Of a stretch of 64,000 bases of DNA, positions 39,391-53,300 are shown one piece after another. Position 1 is the stretch's first letter. The number at the start of each line of letters is the position of its first letter. Source of the DNA: Plasmodium malariae (lineage: Eukaryota; Apicomplexa; Aconoidasida; Haemosporida; Plasmodiidae); assembly GCF_900090045.1 (NCBI RefSeq), contig NW_021638327.1, positions 30,660-94,659 of the forward strand. The letters are read 5' to 3'. The position numbers were made by a program, and so were the translations under genes. The notes under the pieces were generated by a model. It saw only the letters and a list, made by a program, of their open reading frames with translations. It did no database searches and was not told the origin of the DNA.

Positions 39391-40259
39391 ATGGAACGAA
39401 AAATTAAAATAAACTTTTTATTTATAATTTTTATATTTATCATTTTAATTTGGATATGTTATTTTGATAATGATACGGTAAGATAATATTATTTAATGAT
39501 ATTTGTGTTATTCATATTTTTTGCGTCATATTATTATCATTACTTTGTTAGAAAAAATTTATATATTTTTTAAACCATGGATATTTATTTTTTTAGAGTA
39601 TCGATAATGAATATTTGTATAAAAAGTACTTTTCTGATATAAAAATAGTTACAAGATCATATCGATTACTAGGAAAGCATAAGCAGGAAAAATGTTCAGA
39701 TATTGTATATATAAAAGGTGATACACCAACTATCAAGGAATACCAAAAATTGAATACTTATAATAGTATAAAAGTAAACAAAGGCATAAATAAAAAGCAA
39801 AATGAATGTTCATTATATAATGCAGGAGGTTATGAAAATGGTAGGAGAAGTAAAAATTTTGTGCACTACGGAAGAAATTCAAAATTAGGAAAAAGAAAAT
39901 TCGACAAAATATACTATAGAAATACACTTAGGAATTCTACTATTGCAGATTTTAAGTTTTTAAGAGATGTTACAAAAGAAAAAGCAGTTCTTATTTGTAT
40001 TTTATTGAGCTTCCATGCAATAAGTGGAATACTACTATGTTTTTTAAACCCCCACAAAACACTAGGTAATATTTCTGTGTTTTGGTATAATCGAGCATTT
40101 GTAGGATATTACATATTTACATTTATAGTTATACTATCCTTTATTTATCTCTTCAGGATAATTGCAAAGTATATAAAGATAATAAATAAGAAACGTGAAA
40201 TACACAATACGGCGTATCCTTCTATTAGTAAAATTTTTCATAACAGTTATAATATATAA
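39391..40259 (+). CDS. fam-l/fam-m-like exported protein (type C)
   Basis: Intact gene of about 249 residues. Exon 1 39391-39477 (87 nt): MERKIKINFLFIIFIF, ending YFDNDT before GTAAGATAATATTATTTAA. Exon 2 from 39597 after ATTTTTTTAG, phase 0 (SIDNEYLYKKYFSD). RSYRLLGKHKQEK has the PEXEL-like RLLGK at residues 52-56 with Lys at position five. After a basic, Asn-rich spacer come KFDKIYYRNTLRN and ADFKFLRDVTKEK. Membrane segment 1 is at ~158-179, a short loop follows, segment 2 is at ~197-218, and the end is IINKKREIHNTAYPSISK. It pairs with the 59.9 kb gene, which shares DKIYY, ADFK-LR, GILL and NTAYPS. Both lie several kb telomere-side of a type A gene, as expected for the known fam-l/fam-m pairs. 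Confidence 0.92.
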
Positions 40260-42971
40260 TTCCATAAGAAATATATACAAATAACATATCTAAATAAAAT
40301 TATAATTTATAAAATCAAATATGCATATCTGGATTTGTTAATGAGCAAAAGTAAAAATATGCTTTTTTATTTTTTTTGTTATATTAAATGTTATAATGTT
40401 TTTTACATTGAATTTTAAGTTATCTTTTGACCTTGATTTGATGTTATTATCCATAAACCTATTTGTTTATTTATTAAGATTTTTTTGAAAAATATATATG
40501 GGTAAATATATATTAGTAATATTAATATAATTTTTGTTGATATCTTTTTTCCGTTTTTAGTGTTCACTGTAAAAATAGCCTTAATTATTTTTGCTTAATC
40601 TGTTTCTAGAATTAAGCGATTATTTGTTGTGTAAATAGAAGAACATATTATTGGTTTATAATTAAAAATAAGATTGTCTTGTTTATTACATGATGAAAAG
40701 TATTTAATAGTTTTTTTTTGTATGGATATATATATATATTTAAAAATAAAAACAAATTTTATGTTTATTCTACATGTAAGATTTAAGATAAATACATTAT
40801 AAAACACATTTTTTTATAAAGTCTTTCTTAAAATTTTTTTTATTTTTTTGAATGGTCTAAATATGAAGTTATATACATATCAAAATATTCTTTCTAAATG
40901 TATTTCTGAGATTAGGTCTTATGGTAAATATTTAAATTTTACCTTGGATGCAATTTTTTTTATCTATTTTGTTAACTTATGTGTATTATTTAATATACAA
41001 TTAATTCTTTTTTAAAAAGTAAAAAAATAAATTTCGAAATTTTGAAAAAATTTAATATTTTTTTATTTACATACATAATAAAAAAAAGGTTAAAAGGAAT
41101 ACAATTTGAACTATTAAATTATTTTTTTAATATGCAAAAATTATTTTTTTATTCCAATATTATTTCTTTAAAATATAAATAAAAATAATTTTTTTATTAC
41201 TGAAACTGTTTTTTTTATAATAATTAAATTATTAATAATATATGTAGAATTTTTATGTGAAATAAGAAAATGTTTCTTATAAATTAGTTATGTTAAAAAT
41301 ATTTTTAATTGATATTACATAAATAAATCATTAACGAAGAATTGCTTTATTAATTTTATAGTTTTCTTTTACTGTATCTCGTTATAAAATTCGCTATATA
41401 TACGTAGTTTAATAGATCATTAAAACAAAAAAAAAAAAAAATTATTATAAAATAAAAAAACTTAAACGATGTCTTTATATTAATATGAATTACAAAGAAT
41501 AATCTGAGTAATTATTTCCGAATTAAATTTAAGATTACTATAAATATATAGGTATTGAAAATAAAATTAAATATCTAATTATCATCTATATATTAATATA
41601 TATACTTTTTATATGAATATGTCGATATTCCAATAATAATGTATAATTTCAATACTACATATTTTTTTGTTTTATTATTCTGAACGTGGTATTATGTATA
41701 ATCTAATAAATCGCATATCTAAATTAATAATTAAAATTCAGGTATATAATGAAATCCTAGGTCATACATAGTTATATGAAATAATTTAGACGTATAAGTA
41801 TTCTGAAATTTCTAATTGAATAATTATAACAGAATATGAAAATGTTCCATGATGAATAACGGGATTCTCATTTCAAAACATTTAATTTATTTTAAAACGT
41901 ATATATAAGAGTTTCAATGGACATTATAAAAATGGATTCCATGAAGAAATTTGAAGAAAAAAATTACCCTTAATTTTTTCTGATCCTTTTATATTATCAT
42001 GTTACTTTCTAATATATTTACCAAATATTTCCTGCATTTTTCCATTTGTTTAATGTACATAATAATGAAATGTGGAAATATAAATAGCATTTGTTAATAT
42101 AGTAATATATTTTTGTGAAAATATTACAATTATAAAGATGTGTTATGTATATTTTTTATTTATCGTATATCGATTTGTTTACTCCTCTTAGATACCAAAA
42201 TATAAAAGTGTATTAATGGAAAAAAAACAAATTAAGTACAGTGATCTAGAAAAACATATTCATGAATTATTAAATAATGGATATCATTGTTACTATTTGA
42301 ATTTAATCACCAACAGAATTAATCTCCTTAAGATCAATTATCTTTATTTTTACTACCGTGCAATGTATAATATGTATTATTTGAAGACAACAAAGTTAAA
42401 AGTTTTGTATAATTTTTTAAAAATGTAATTCTATATAATTGCAAGGAAACAACGAATAATAAAATTTTAAAATAAAGTTAGTTATAAATAAAATACATTT
42501 ATTTTTTATTTATTGAATAATGGTTTTATTTTAATTGTTTTATTTTTTTTTATATAATAATATTATAAGTTTTTTGTTTCATATTTATTTTTCTAATTTT
42601 TTTGTCTTTTTTCCTTTTTTAATAATTAGTTAATAAATTTTACTTCATATTATTGTGTAAGAAAATCAATATTTACTGAATATTCTTGCGTTATTTATTT
42701 AAGTTTTAAAATTATTGTTTTTTTAGTTTGAAGAAGATAGAATATATAACTGGATTTTTGTGTTACTGTCTCTTACAGTAGTATTTTATTCATGTTATAC
42801 ATTTCTTTGTATAAATTTTATGACATTATTTTTGTAATATTTATACACCTGCAATCGTTATTTTGCTTTTAGTGTGTCTTATTTATTAATCTATTACTCA
42901 CTTAAATGTAGCATTTATATCATTGAATATACAATTTTTTAATGCATATAACATATACTGTAGTATTTGTA
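40260..42971. other. Intergenic region with one small ORF of doubtful status
   Basis: Mostly T-rich non-coding sequence. An ORF at 42216-42428 (70 codons) opens after a possible acceptor (TCCTCTTAG). Its start is charged (MEKKQIKYSDLEKHIHELLN), which could be an old exon, but the rest is Tyr/Leu/Asn-rich and I cannot assign it. A short ATG-led run of Lys/Glu codons near 41918-41970 also ends quickly. Confidence 0.4.
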
Positions 42972-44124
42972 TTAAACAACTCCTTGAGGTTGATAACCTA
43001 CATTATGAAAACTTTCTTCATAATTTCTACTTACTTCTTCACATGTGTTTACTAAGGATTCTCTTTTTTTTTCTTCTACTTCAATAAATTGAACTATTTT
43101 TTTCCTTTGTAAACGACTATATAACCATGATTTTATAGGAGTAAACTATATGGAAGTAAAAGAATATGTATATATATATACTAAAATGTGTTATTTCATT
43201 TTATTATTTTTTTTGTTTGTAAAAATGAATTATACTAATTATTGTACAATATTCATAATAATTATTATAATTATTATTAACCTTATATAATAGGAATAAA
43301 GTAAAAGTTGCTATTAATACAGTAAGAGTTATTAAACTGGCAAAAAATACATAATTCTTTTTAGGTTCTAAAATTCTTGGTACATTAGGACAAGCAGTTA
43401 TATTTATCATTTGTTTATTATATGCTTCCCTAAAATTGTTTAACTCCTCACAAAATTCATTACTATTACTTTCTTCACACTCAATATAATATCTAATATA
43501 TAAGTCATAACATCCTTGAGCACTGTGACAATTAACACTTTGAGTTGCTTCATTTTTAATAAAATTGTTAAACTTTTCATATAAGTCATAAAGTTCATTA
43601 AGTTTTGTTAAAGTAGTTTTATCAATTTGTTTTATATATTGCTCACATATATGATCAAGTTTGGAAGAAAATTCATTATATCCATTAAACCAACTAGATA
43701 ACTTATTATATTTTTCTTTATTATTTATCCAGTAATTCAAGTATTTACAACGTCTTATTCTTTCAGAAAAATAATCCTGCTGTATTTTCATTAAATACAC
43801 GCCAATTTCTTGACAAGGTTCTGTAAAGTTATGATCATGCGTAAGTATTGTAGCACATGTTCTTCCAGAATTTAGTTTAGAAGATTTATCATTAAAATCT
43901 TGAATAGTCTTATCAAAATCCTTTTTGTATCTAAGAAATAATTCCACGGAATTATCCTAAAAATAAAATAAATTAATAATAACATTTAAATAAGCAAAAT
44001 CCCGCTTATTTGAAATATATATTTATCTATTTCTATAACAAAGAGATCTTGAATACAATATTATATATAATTAATATAATATAAATATAACTTTTACATT
44101 TTCTACTGTAACTGCTGATGCCAT
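42972..44124 (-). CDS. pir: PIR protein (P. malariae mir type), complete three-exon gene
   Basis: Complete pir gene of about 291 residues. Exon 1 44124-44098 (MASAVTVEN) ends before GTAAAAGTT. Exon 2 43956-43282 begins DNSVELFLRYKKDF after TATTTTTAG and ends LYK. Exon 3 43145-42972 begins FTPIKSWLYSRLQRKK and ends HNVGYQPQGVV. All junctions are phase 0. The ectodomain has the cysteine pattern of the family, including CKYLNYWINNK at ~79-89. One membrane segment lies at ~210-232, followed by the cytoplasmic exon with its hallmark FTPxxSWL start and NxGYQP ending. PIR proteins are variant antigens on or in the infected red cell; the family has no proven single function. It runs away from the telomere, opposite to the fam genes. 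If intron 2 is not spliced, the frame stays open 25 more codons to a stop at 43204, which would replace the cytoplasmic domain. Confidence 0.95.
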
Positions 44125-47100
44125 TGTATAAAAGAATATATGAATTAAATAAAATAAATTATATCGATATCATGTTAATACATATACAAATAAAAGAAAT
44201 GCTCCATAGTACATTTGTATATATTATATTCCTTTTGTCATGTATAAAATTTAAAAAGAAATTCCTTAGAAAAAAGACTCAATTAATTTTTACTTAATAT
44301 TATAGGAATAAAGTACATTCTCTATAATATAAAATAAAAGTCTTTAATTATTAATATAATAATTTGGAAAAATATATTACTTTATTGTAATTAAAAAAAA
44401 TTTATACAGAAAAATATTTTTCCAATTATTTATTATTCATATGGGGATTATGTAGTTGTGTATATATATTTTAAAGAAAATTAAGTTAATTTTAATACAT
44501 ATTTATATAAATTGTACATTATATTGGAATATCTATTTAGTTATCTACTTTGATTTTTTAATATATTATAAATATATAGATACTTTTTCTTTTGAAAGTA
44601 TAGTTTTTTCGCTCTTATTAATTATTTTATGTTTTAAGGTTAAAATAACACCATTCAAATTATTTGGATTAATTTTTACTGTATATTATAATAATATATA
44701 TGTTCGTCAAGCAACAAAACTTCGTGATTATTGCTGAAATTAAAATTTTAGTAAATGAAGGAGGAATTTAACTAAAATGTAAATATTATATCTAAGAATA
44801 AGTATTTTTTTGTTAAAGTAAAAATATAACTTTTTTAAAAATTAGTTTTAATTATAAATTTAATGTTCTCTGAATAAATTACATTGCATAACTATAAAAT
44901 AATTTCTTAATTCTCTCCATTCTATTACATATGAATGTTAATGTTTTAAGTTTATTTTACATTTGACTATGTATAATATATATTTTTATATTGTATATAT
45001 AAATATATGCAAAAAATTAGATATTATCATACTATAAATTGATTATTATCATAATTTAAAGATAAAAGAAAAAAATATTTAATATTTTTCTAAAGGGTTT
45101 AATAAAATTTATTGATGAAATCATTTTGTATCTGCAGAATAATAATAATATAGATTCATATATCAAATAAAATTTATCAATTTAATATATATAGAATACA
45201 TCCTAGTAGAAAATATGTTTACAGAAAGCGTTTAACCTTCCCTTAGTAATAAAATAATTGTAAAAAATAATATCGTAATATTTTTTTTTTTTTCTATATT
45301 TAATATTATTCTATTTATCTCTATACTTTGCTAAGTGAATTGTTCCATATAGCATTTATTTCAATGTATAAAGAGAATTATAATAATATATTCGTATTAT
45401 TAATGCACATTATATACTAATTTAGATTCCAAATAATTAATAATAATACAAACCTGTTATTTTAAAGCAATTGTATTTGGAACGATGAAAATATAAATAA
45501 TTATTTTATTTACAATCTTAAAAAATTATGTTTACATATGGAGGTTTCTTCTGTTTAATTTTAAGAATCTTTTTAGGAATCTTTGTTAATGCTTCCCATG
45601 CTTGATTATTGTGTATAATTTTCTCACAACTATAGGATTTTATTTTCTATAAATGTAAATATTTTATTTAATTTATGTTAATTTCTACAAAATCCATTGT
45701 TTACTATTCCAAAATAATTGCATTTAATAATAAAAATAAATAATTCTAAAAACGGTATTCTCAATTAAAACTTATATAAACATATTTGTGCATATAGTTA
45801 ATTTCATATGTCCTTAAAACAAATAAGAAATAACTAAAACTATATATTAAACGAACAATGAAAGAATAATATCATCTTACACATATAACTGAACGGATAT
45901 CACCTATACAGCTCTATAAATAGACATAACACGAAAATTTCATGAAGGGAATTATAATTTTTTCTCAATGATAGTTATTGTTTAGGATGGTTAAAATTAT
46001 TGTTGTTTCTATGCATAATATTTATTTTTTCTCTATGGTTTTATTTTATTACATATTTTTATTTTATTTTATGATTACATAATTTATTTTATTTTATGAT
46101 TTGAAGAAAATTCGTAAAAAACACATTTTTGTAGATTTTAAAGCATACTAAGTTTTAAAAAGTTAAGTATCCCTTTAATATATTTACATCTTTGATAGTA
46201 GATATTACACAATCGTTAGTATTAAATAATGTATAAAATTAAGCTTCTTATTTAATCAACTATACATTACATATTCGTTTGATTTAATTTTTATTATTAC
46301 CTTTATAATTTTCAGAATTATCTAATAATTAATGCTAAATACATTAATACAAGTAATATATTATTATACTTCATGGAAAAAAAAATTTCCATGTGTGATT
46401 ACAAGTAATAATTGAGGTAGTAATATATTGTTAACGATATATCTAAGGTATTCAAATAAATATGTTAAGAAACAATGGAAGTATAAAAATAATGAATAAA
46501 AACGACAATTTAACCCAAAAATATCATTACAATTTCATGGAATTAATTTTGTTCCTTTGTATTTTAATGCTTAAAATAAAATATTTAAAATAAACAAACA
46601 TGAAAAATTTTATTTATATATTAAATATCATAATTTATATATTAATATAACATATATATTCCTTTCAATCCCATATATGTGTCTTTTTCATGCTATAAAG
46701 TTAATTATGAATAATTTTATTTAGATAACCTTGATATTCACATGTTTCCAAACAAAACTGGTTATAGTGAAAAATTTTATTATTATAAAATAGAAAATAA
46801 TTAACTAATATAATATAGAATAATTAAAATTATATGTATTCCTGATTAATAGAACGTAGTTAGAGTTGTATTTATCTTGTGTAAAACGTATTTATTTAAT
46901 AATACATGAAAGTATGGCTAGTTTTCGCAAGAATATGGAATTCAATCTTTATATATTTAATAAACATATAAATATAGAAAATAATAGTAATAAAAACATA
47001 ACAATGTGTTATGCGTTAATTTTTATTTTATAACTTATAATTTAATCAGGACGATAAAATCTTGTTATTTTTATAAGATAAATTATTAAAAGTAATTTTA

Positions 47101-48140
47101 TGTATGAACTATGCATTTTTGTGTTAACAGACATTGGTTTATATATGAAGAAAGGGTAGTTGTTATTATCTTAATAAAATATATAGCAAAAGGTTTGTTA
47201 TTAGTTTATTATATTTTACTTAATATATATTATCTGGTTATAACTTTTACAGAATGTCTATTAAAATGTAAAATACGGTTAAAAGCATATTAAATTAATA
47301 AAAAATGTATTAATTTTTTTATTTATGTACATATAAATAAGATAAAGTCAACAAAATAATAATATATGCCGTATGTTTTTTTATTTTCAAATCGATATAT
47401 TAAGGTGTTATATTTTTTATTATGATAATAAAAAATTATAAATAATTTTACTGTTATGCTTATACAAATGTGAACTAAACATAAATTGTTTTTTTTTATT
47501 GTATGGTTGTAATTTTTATGATAAAATGAAAAACAAAATATAAGAAATTACATTTTCCTGTATGAATAATCCTAGTTAATGCATATTTATGTCTTATATA
47601 CCTAATTTACTAAAAATAATTAAATAATAATAGAAACATGTTCTTAAAAGTTAAATGAAATGAGAACTGCGTATATTTCAATGAAAAATATGTTTTAATG
47701 TAATTTATTTATTTGCTATTTTTCATATTATATGAACTCGAAAATGTTAATTTTTTTAGAACAAATATGCTTCAGAAATGAAAAAATATATATATAATGC
47801 TAGAAAATACATTTTTACACAATATAAAATATGCTAATATTATAAGCTGACAATTAAAATATAAATGATTTACTTATATTGCTTTATATATATAATTATA
47901 TTAAGGAAATTTTTTAATATGAAATATATAAAAATGAATAATTCAAATGTTATATAATTGTAGTAGGGGTAAGTACTTTTTTATTATCAGGTTTATAAAA
48001 TTTTATATACCTTCGAATTACTGTAATAAGTATTAAAGCATTATAAGTTTAATTTTTTACAGTTAATCATTGTACATATTTTTTAATATTATTAATATTT
48101 ATCAAATATTTTGTAAATGTTAAATTAAAAATGTTGTATT
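44125..48140. other. Intergenic AT-rich region with one candidate exon
   Basis: Apart from the minus-strand coding-like piece at 45518-45646, I see no supportable gene. ORFs at 44456-44737 and 47111-47293 are Ile/Tyr/Leu-rich with no family features. A TATA-like 14-mer (CCATTGTATAAAAG) spans the pir start at 44121. Confidence 0.55.
45518..45646 (-). other. Candidate terminal exon or relic, unidentified
   Basis: On the minus strand, after TACATTTATAG, 42 codons read KIKSYSCEKIIHNNQAWEAL then TKIPKKILKIKQKKPPYVNI and end IF, TAA. The composition (Trp, Cys, Pro-Pro, many Lys, few homopolymer codons) differs from the accidental ORFs around it and looks like real coding sequence. I found no upstream exon in phase. 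It could be the last exon of a decayed exported or Trp-containing protein. Family unknown. Confidence 0.35.
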
Positions 48141-49008
48141 TTATAGTCCTAATGTCATACGTAGGGGACATTTATCAAGATCACAACTTTTAGCAACATA
48201 GAGATTCCATATAATACTAACACAGAATAAAATTATAATTATTATTATATATAATATTTTAATAAATTTTTTTTTGGATTTAATTAAAGAAATTACTTGG
48301 CTATTTTTTTTTAAATATAAAGCTGTTTTAACTATATCTTGATGTTTAATATTATGATAGCTCTTACTCGACCTATTTTGGAATAAACATGTATTATTCC
48401 TTGGTTCTACCTTTTTTAAAGATGTATGTATATTTTTACGTTTTTGAACATTATTATAATGTTTTAAGTTATTATATTTTTTTTTTAATTTGTGTTCAAA
48501 TTGAAGTGAATCATAATGTTTTTGTAATTTTGTATATCTCATTAAATCAACAAATTCCTGATTAGAAATGTCACGCTGCATTAAATTAGTAAATATTTTT
48601 CGAAATTCATCATCATGTTCCGATAAATTTAGTCTTTCTACAGAGGAATCATCACTTTTGTATAATAAATCATTTATTCCTTTTTTTAACATGTTATGTT
48701 TTCGTTCTTCTGCTACTATTGTTTCACTACATAGTAATCTTCTAAATACTGCACTGAGTATGTTATTTCGATTGTATTCTTTGTCGCATGATATACGATG
48801 TATGGCTAAATAAAAATAAAGGGGCATATTCTATATTCAAAAAGAGAATATATATTATTTTAATAAAAAACATATTTTATATAAAAAAATAAAATAACAC
48901 AAAAGAACAAAAACAGTATATATATAATGAGTGTTGTACCTCAGAGAGATATTTGCAAGTCCATATTAAAATGAAGAAAATAAGAGATTTAGTATAAAAG
49001 TTAAGCAT
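48141..49008 (-). CDS. Plasmodium exported protein, unknown function (paralogue of the 2.2 kb gene)
   Basis: Spliced gene of about 252 residues. Exon 1 49008-48940 (69 nt): MLNFYTKSLIFFILIW, ending LSE before GTACAACAC. Exon 2 from 48830 after TTGAATATAG, phase 0 (NMPLYFYLAIHRISCDK). FRRLLCSETI is a relaxed PEXEL with RLL at ~54-56. The charged middle contains QEFVDLMRYTKLQKHYDSL and the block LKHYNNVQKRKNIHTSLKK (~145-163), shared with the 2.2 kb gene (LKHYNNIQNNKNLHKSLKK). One membrane segment near 213-235 (ILYIIIIIILFCVSIIW) is followed by a short Cys-containing tail. Compared with its paralogue, exon 2 carries about nine extra hydrophobic residues before CDKEYNRNN. A second acceptor (TATTTAG) lies there but would change the frame, so I keep the longer form. 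Likely exported and membrane-anchored. Confidence 0.85.
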
Positions 49009-50310
49009 ATTTGTATTTTGTTGTATAATGAATATTTTAAATGTTCACAAAAATTTTGCAATAATTAAGGTATTAGACGTATATAATATTTTTGATAATA
49101 TTTAATAAATGTTTGTTTTATAATTTATTTTATTCTTTTTTTATTATATCAACATAGAAAAATCTCATATATTTTTGTTTAAATAAGTATAAATGTAGAA
49201 TATACGGAAAAACAATAATATATATATAATTAAAAAAAAAAAATTAATAAGAGTTTTATTTAAAATAGTCGTTAGGTAATATTATTGAAATAAAATTAAT
49301 AATATATGATTTATTAAATTTTAAGAATATAAAATTGCTTAAAAATTATATATCAACTACATACAACTTATTTCTAAAAAGAACAATTATATAGACTATA
49401 AGTACATAAAATATTTCATTAAGGATATAATAGAGGATGAAAATCTAGAAGTAATATTTGCATTAGTATATATGTAAAAAGTAGTTTTAGTACAATTTGT
49501 TTAAATCCGTTTCTAGATGATGAAAAATAAATAATTTTCTAGAGATTATATATTAATTATTCTGTAATATTATTGATAAATATTATTAGTGGAAAAAAAA
49601 AGCTATAGATAAACTTAGCAAACTAATAATATATTACATACGTTTATATACATATACAGTATTAATTTTAACTATAATTGTATATTAATTAATAAAAACT
49701 ATGTTTATGATATATAATTATATAATGCATAAGTAGTTTCATTTTATGTAATAAAAAATATAAGAGATTTTTGATATGTATAATAATTTAAAAATGCACT
49801 TTATGTAATCCTTGAAAAGGAAGTGTATTCATATATGAAGTGAACACTCCTAATAATAAAGTGTTAAAAAACATATTAAAATTATAAAATATATACTTTT
49901 ATTGTACTTGGTTTTAAGAAGATTCCAGTAATATAATTAGAATGCAATAAGGTAAGAAAAAAAAAAAAGATATATAAAAGAACATCTTTTTATGGCATAC
50001 ATTTTTTGGTTAAACATGTTGCTCTTATTATTTTTGTACATTATTTATTTTTTTTTTTTGTAGTTCTTGTAATTTTAAAAAATTATTTTTATTTTAAGTA
50101 TTTTTTTTTCATTTGATAAATTTATTTGATTTTTGTTAATAATTTTATATTATCAAATTCAATACGAAATCCTCATAAAAAATAATCCATGAAATCAAGA
50201 GAAATATTTTTTAAAACTATGTTAACAAAATTTGTTGTGATGAATTATGATTAATAAAATTAAAATGCTAAGAATAATAAAAGGAAAGAGTTTTATATTG
50301 AATTTATATG
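49009..50310. repeat. Duplicated upstream flank, copy 2
   Basis: Diverged counterpart of 3018-4310, in the same position relative to its minus-strand gene. The best match is AAAGAGTTTTATATTGAATT followed by TATATGAAAT near 50286-50315. Confidence 0.5.
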
Positions 50311-53300
50311 AAATATATAATTTATTTACAACTTTATGTATATTTGATAAATTTTTTTTTTTGCTCACTTTTTATTTTTTTTTTAATATATTATCAATAT
50401 CATAGTTTGATACCGTAATTTAAACATTATATTTATTTAAACATGATATAAAATTAATAAAAATTTCTATGATTTAATGAATCTTTTATTACACCATAAG
50501 AATTATATTATATATTTCTTTATTTGTTTATTTATTAAAAATATAATATATAATAATAAATTTAATATGTTCAGTATGCATATTTTTAACATAGTATAAA
50601 TAGAAATATTGCAATCATAAAAAGTAACGCAACGAAAAAAAAGAGTATAATTAATTTAATTATATTTAGCAAAATACAACTGTTTAAACAATAGATTATT
50701 GTTTTCTTGTTTTTACTTAATATATATAAATTCCTAAAGTAAGAACTGTTGTATAGCTTATTAAAATATTTTACTTGAATATCTAAACTTGTAGTTCATA
50801 TTATTCCGTACTTCACTTTATAATTACCTATATATTATGATATAGAATACAATCTTAAAGAATAAAATGTCTTCAAAATAAAATAAAAAATATTTGCATT
50901 GAAGATAAATATAATTTTATTTTATGTACATACTTTTAGTTATACAGATAAATATAGAGTCGTATAGTACTATAAAATAAGCTTGTTTTACATTGAATTA
51001 CGCTGAATATGAAACATATAATATTTATGTATGTTATGCTAATGTAAAATAGGTGATATTATTGTTATAATTAATTAATGTTGTTTAATCATATTGGACT
51101 ACATATTTTGGTTCTATATATAATATACTTAATATCAAATCGTGTAACTCTAGAATTGATATACCAAAAAATGCGATTTAATATTTTATCACATAACTGA
51201 CTAATTAGTTAACGAACTATAAAAATTATTATATTTGTATTCTACATTAATATATAACTTGTTTTTATTATTACAACTTATTAGACAATATAAAGAAAAT
51301 AATATTTTTCACAGTACCTAGTGATAGTATTATACAAATTTATTTATTTAATTGTTATACATTTATTATATGGATGAAAATACTATAATAAATATCGTAC
51401 TTCCTAAGTATGTTAATCTTGAGTAATAACATTAATATTATTAATTAATATTAACATATTTTTAAAGAATATATCTTTTTTCTTAGTGACATAAAATATT
51501 TCAACAGAAGAATTATTATTTAATTTCAGGGTGTTTTTTTTACTTCGCTAAAATATTTAGCACCAATCTTTATATATGGACTTTTTATAGTTATATTAGA
51601 AGTGTACTCAGCTGTATCCTATTGTTTTACAATATTATTATTATAAAAAATTTATTCTGTAATTTTTTTTTTGGATATTTTTTTAAAACGCAATTATATT
51701 AACATATACAGTTATGTATTTTATGTCCCGTTTGATTATTATAATTGAACAATAATAAGTTAAAATTATTTTCGATACGACGTACTATATTGTATGTCGT
51801 TGCACACATATGTCTGATAATTCTCAGAATATTGAATAGTTAATTGATCATTTTGTTCATATAGTTATTTTAAAAATTTTATATGCTTTTTTATTGAAGC
51901 AACTTGATTTTTCAAATGGAGTAAAATTATATAAAAAAAAATACATATTTGTAAATGTGATATTAATACATGAATAATTTCTTGTAGTAAAAGATTAAAT
52001 GGGTTGTAGAAGAGAATTTTCATATATATTTGTAATAAATTATAGTGTTAAAAAAAGAAAAAATATGAAATATGATAAATATATGTTACCGTAATTTTAG
52101 AAAAACTTTAGATTAATTAGTGTTACTCATCGTACGTATGTACTTATTCTCGTGTGTAAACTTCTCGTGTGAATGTTTTTACAGGATATAGGATTCATTT
52201 ATATTGAAGAGGTTCATTCCCATAATTGACAAATTTTGAGAATAGTCCAACCATAGGACTTAGTCATATATTTATTACTAGTACCATAATTATATTTGAA
52301 ATCTTGCAATTTTTTAAAAAAAATTATTGAACATATGTATAATACATCCATTTATAAATTATTATATAATTAGTCTTGTTGTTTAGCATGTATTTATAGA
52401 GTGTATGTATTGATTTAAGTATTTATGTTTTTTAGAAACATTAAACAAATAATTTATATTAAAAATATAAAAAAGAGGAAAACTGTAAGAAATTTTTTAT
52501 CTTCAAAACAAAAAAAACTTTAGATATACATAAATAAATTATAGTTTTAACTATGTAAACGTTATATTACATTCTATACAAATTGAACATTTAAATGAAA
52601 AATGTATATTTTTGTAAGTTTTTAACTGTATAGTTAGGGTAAATAAGATAATTATATTTTGAAATTTAATATTATTTTTTATTTGACAAGTTTTATTAGT
52701 ATGTATTAAATATAAAAAATCATTTTATGGAAAGCATGTAAACTTTATTAATATATATATATTTATATAATAGCACAATTCACATATTGTATATATACTT
52801 AAAAAGAAGTATATTTAATATTTTACAACAAAATTAAACTATTTGCATATGAATTCCTATTTAAAAAGAAAAAATAATTAATATAGGAAAAATTATATAT
52901 ACTGTTTAAAAAAATAAAACAAAAAAATATTTAGAAATAAGCAGCTCTTCTAAAACTGAAAAAGCCTATTTATAGATTAATTTTTAAAGGATATAAATTA
53001 CATAGTTTATTTATTTTTTATTTTGATTTTATAATTTATATTTATATTTTTGTAAATATTAAAAATAGGTTATTATATTTTTTATGTAGTAATATTACTA
53101 GTAAAAAACTAAGGCAAAAAAATTGTGCGAAAAACTAAATGAAGCTAAATAAGATTTTTTATTATTATTGTAAGAACTAGATTACATACACATTAAAATA
53201 ATACAAATATAATTATGTTAATTTATGTAATTTAAAAATAGTGTTATAAATTTAGCTATTTGTTTTCTTTTTAAAATTTTTAATTATAATTCGAAAAAAA

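Noticed and set aside
44456..44737. Plus-strand ORF of 93 codons
   Set aside because: Ile/Tyr/Leu/Phe-rich, next to the pir start; no recognisable motif or splice partner.
48794..48830. Alternative acceptor (TATTTAG) in the 48.1 kb gene that would remove nine extra residues
   Set aside because: It leaves the wrong phase relative to the exon 1 donor, so the upstream acceptor at TTGAATATAG was kept.
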